From assembly GCA_054601695.1 (NCBI GenBank), contig BAAHQB010000124.1, positions 248,001-312,000 on the forward strand: a DNA stretch of 64,000 bases, in the 5' to 3' direction. Source of the DNA: Amorphochlora amoebiformis. Its lineage: Eukaryota; Cercozoa; Chlorarachniophyceae. The translations under genes were made by a program, and so were the position numbers. Shown in pieces: positions 62,802 through 64,000 of this stretch; the first letter of the stretch is position 1; the number at the start of each line of letters is the position of its first letter. The notes below the pieces were generated by a model. It ran no database searches and was not told the DNA's origin. It saw only the letters and a program-made list of their open reading frames with translations.

Positions 62802-62885
62802 TATTAAAATCACTTTTAGGTCTGGAAATGCCAGCAGGGAAGATGGTCGGCCCTCAAAATCAGTCAGAGTACTCATGAGTATTAA
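60257..62885 (+). CDS. Unrecognised small protein, about 114 residues
   Basis: Exons: 60257-60323, microexon 60613-60617 (or its copy 60752-60756), 60932-60986, 61494-61565, 61852-61897, 62245-62278, 62820-62885. The sum is 345 nt ending in TAA. It begins [20 protein letters not shown], then a Ser/Pro/Lys-rich linker, then a likely beta-rich domain: [46 protein letters not shown] and [14 protein letters not shown]. The alternating hydrophobic strands suggest a beta-sandwich or PH-like fold, but I do not recognise the family. Exons 3 and 4 fit in phase only if a 5-nt exon is present; otherwise another small exon has been missed. Confidence 0.45.
60583..60772 (+). repeat. Duplicated block carrying a candidate 5-nt microexon
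   Basis: 60583-60640 and 60716-60772 share TACATCTACATTTTGCTCTA then ATACTCTCAAGCATTTGT. Each offers CAAG|CATTT|GT, the 5-nt exon that would close the phase of the small plus-strand gene. Confidence 0.6.
61065..61125 (+). repeat. 3'-side echo of exon 3 of the small plus-strand gene
   Basis: Repeats the last ~37 nt of exon 3 (60932-60986) and about 20 nt of the intron, with five or so substitutions. Confidence 0.88.
61685..61845. repeat. ~26-bp tandem repeat, six to seven copies
   Basis: Unit GTAACCGGAACCCAAACATG then TGAATT, with A/T variants (ATTTAT, ATTGAA). It lies in the intron before exon 5 of the small gene and ends at that exon's acceptor AAACAG. Confidence 0.92.
62604..62738 (+). 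repeat. Two 5'-side echoes of the terminal exon of the small gene
   Basis: 62604-62645 and 62696-62738 repeat the branch/acceptor region (TCCTATTTGAATTACTTTTA) and the first ~20 nt of the terminal exon (62820-62885). The farther copy has lost the TTTTAG acceptor (TAGATGTACA). Confidence 0.9.
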
Positions 62886-63369
62886 TTCTATATCGGAATA
62901 TTTTATATGTATCCATGAATTAAATATATAGACATATATATATATATGTATGTATACATGCGTATATATATATATATAAATTTTTCTATATGTTTAATGT
63001 CTATTTATATGTATTTATATGTACATATTTATGAATATATTTGTACATATAAATATATATATATATATGCATATAACTTAAATATGTATATATATATATA
63101 TATATACATAAATACACAATACACAAACGTACATTAAGCCGCTTAAATATTAAATAGAACTGCCCAGATCTCCATCGAATTCAACCATAAGCTTCAAGAC
63201 ACAAAGCCCTCGGGTTGCTGCAAACGCTAAAAAGCTCTTGTCGGGTCATGACACAGCTGTAGACCCCATTCCTGGCCATCTCACCGGTATTTAAGAATCA
63301 AAACGTTGTATTTGGGTATGTGTGCGTGGAATATGTATATACATATATACATATGTGTGTATATATATT

Positions 63370-63400
<31 letters not shown>

Positions 63401-63567
63401 TTATATGTGTGTATATGTATATGTATGTGTAATATATTGTATGTATATGTATGTATGTATATACATACACACACACACACACATATGTATGTGTGTATGC
63501 ATATATGTATGTACACACACACACATGTATATATATGTATATATATATATATATATGGGTGTGTATA

Positions 63568-63632
<65 letters not shown>

Positions 63633-63907
63633 ATATGTGTATTATATATGTGTATATTTATATATGTATATATTACATATATACACATACATGTGCACAT
63701 ATATGTGTATGTATGTGTGTGTACGTACCACACATGCATACCAATTATGTGTGGTATATATCTATATGTGTATATATGTGCATGTATATGTATATATATA
63801 TATATATACATATATTATGTATATAAAGATTAAGAGCACTTCATTTTTACAGATAGATTAAGTTATGTATGTATATATGTGTGTGTATATGTATGTATAG
63901 ATATGTA

Positions 63908-63949
<42 letters not shown>

Positions 63950-64000
63950 GTATGTATGTATATATTATATGTATATATGTGTGTGTAATATATGTTCTGT
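62886..64000. other. Right-end region, no supported gene
   Basis: 62886-63125 and 63330-64000 are TA/TG/CA low complexity. A ~180-bp island of ordinary composition at 63130-63305 may be an exon or a gene end: it has an AG acceptor at 63174 on plus followed by ISIEFNHKLQDTKPSGCC, and a minus-strand reading is equally possible. Not resolvable here. Confidence 0.45.

Overview
This is a nuclear window from a eukaryote, probably a protist or microalga that the sequence does not let me name. Most of it is (TA)n and related low-complexity DNA. Spliceosomal genes with very short exons are buried in it, joined by GT-AG introns (one predicted GC-AG). Predicted stops are TAG, TAA and TGA, and no stop falls in frame inside the joined exons, so the code looks standard. 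Interstitial TTAGGG-type repeats are present. I joined exons by hand from splice sites, reading phase and protein-family similarity; no alignment or RNA evidence was available.

Layout. (1) 195-21024, minus: a P5A-type P-type ATPase (ATP13A1/Spf1 family). Its N-terminal ~797 residues lie in 32 exons and the C-terminal part runs off the left edge. (2) 21268-38823, plus: a GDP-fucose protein O-fucosyltransferase-like enzyme, 23 exons, ~477 residues, divergent from gene 1 across a 243-bp gap with GTCAC/GTGAC palindromes. (3) 40554-44235, minus: an ATP-grasp-type protein with hydrophobic segments at both ends, 12 exons found, last exon not found. (4) 44509-45230, plus: a two-exon, 181-residue beta-trefoil-like protein. 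(5) 45262-48544, minus: pieces of an unrecognised gene, convergent with gene 4. (6) 48877-59789, plus: an unrecognised ~374-residue protein in 14 exons, one perhaps an 8-nt microexon. (7) 60257-62885, plus: an unrecognised ~114-residue protein in 7 exons, one perhaps a 5-nt microexon. The O-fucosyltransferase and the P5A ATPase both belong to the secretory pathway (the ATPase in the ER), which is the only functional link I see.

The most unusual signal is a pattern I call splice-site echoes. Around 22 exons on both strands, partial copies of the exon lie in the flanking introns, separated by (TA)n. With about 60 copies inspected by eye, copies 5' of an exon hold its 5' part plus acceptor, and copies 3' of it hold its 3' part plus donor. 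I know of no named element that does this. The only departure seen is one inverted copy at 10514-10556.

Other repeats: a 45-bp minisatellite (~36 copies) that begins exactly at a splice donor, a ~37-bp and a ~31-bp tandem array, three interstitial telomere-like blocks, and kilobase-scale polypurine/polypyrimidine tracts that are mostly pyrimidine-rich on the sense strand of the host intron.
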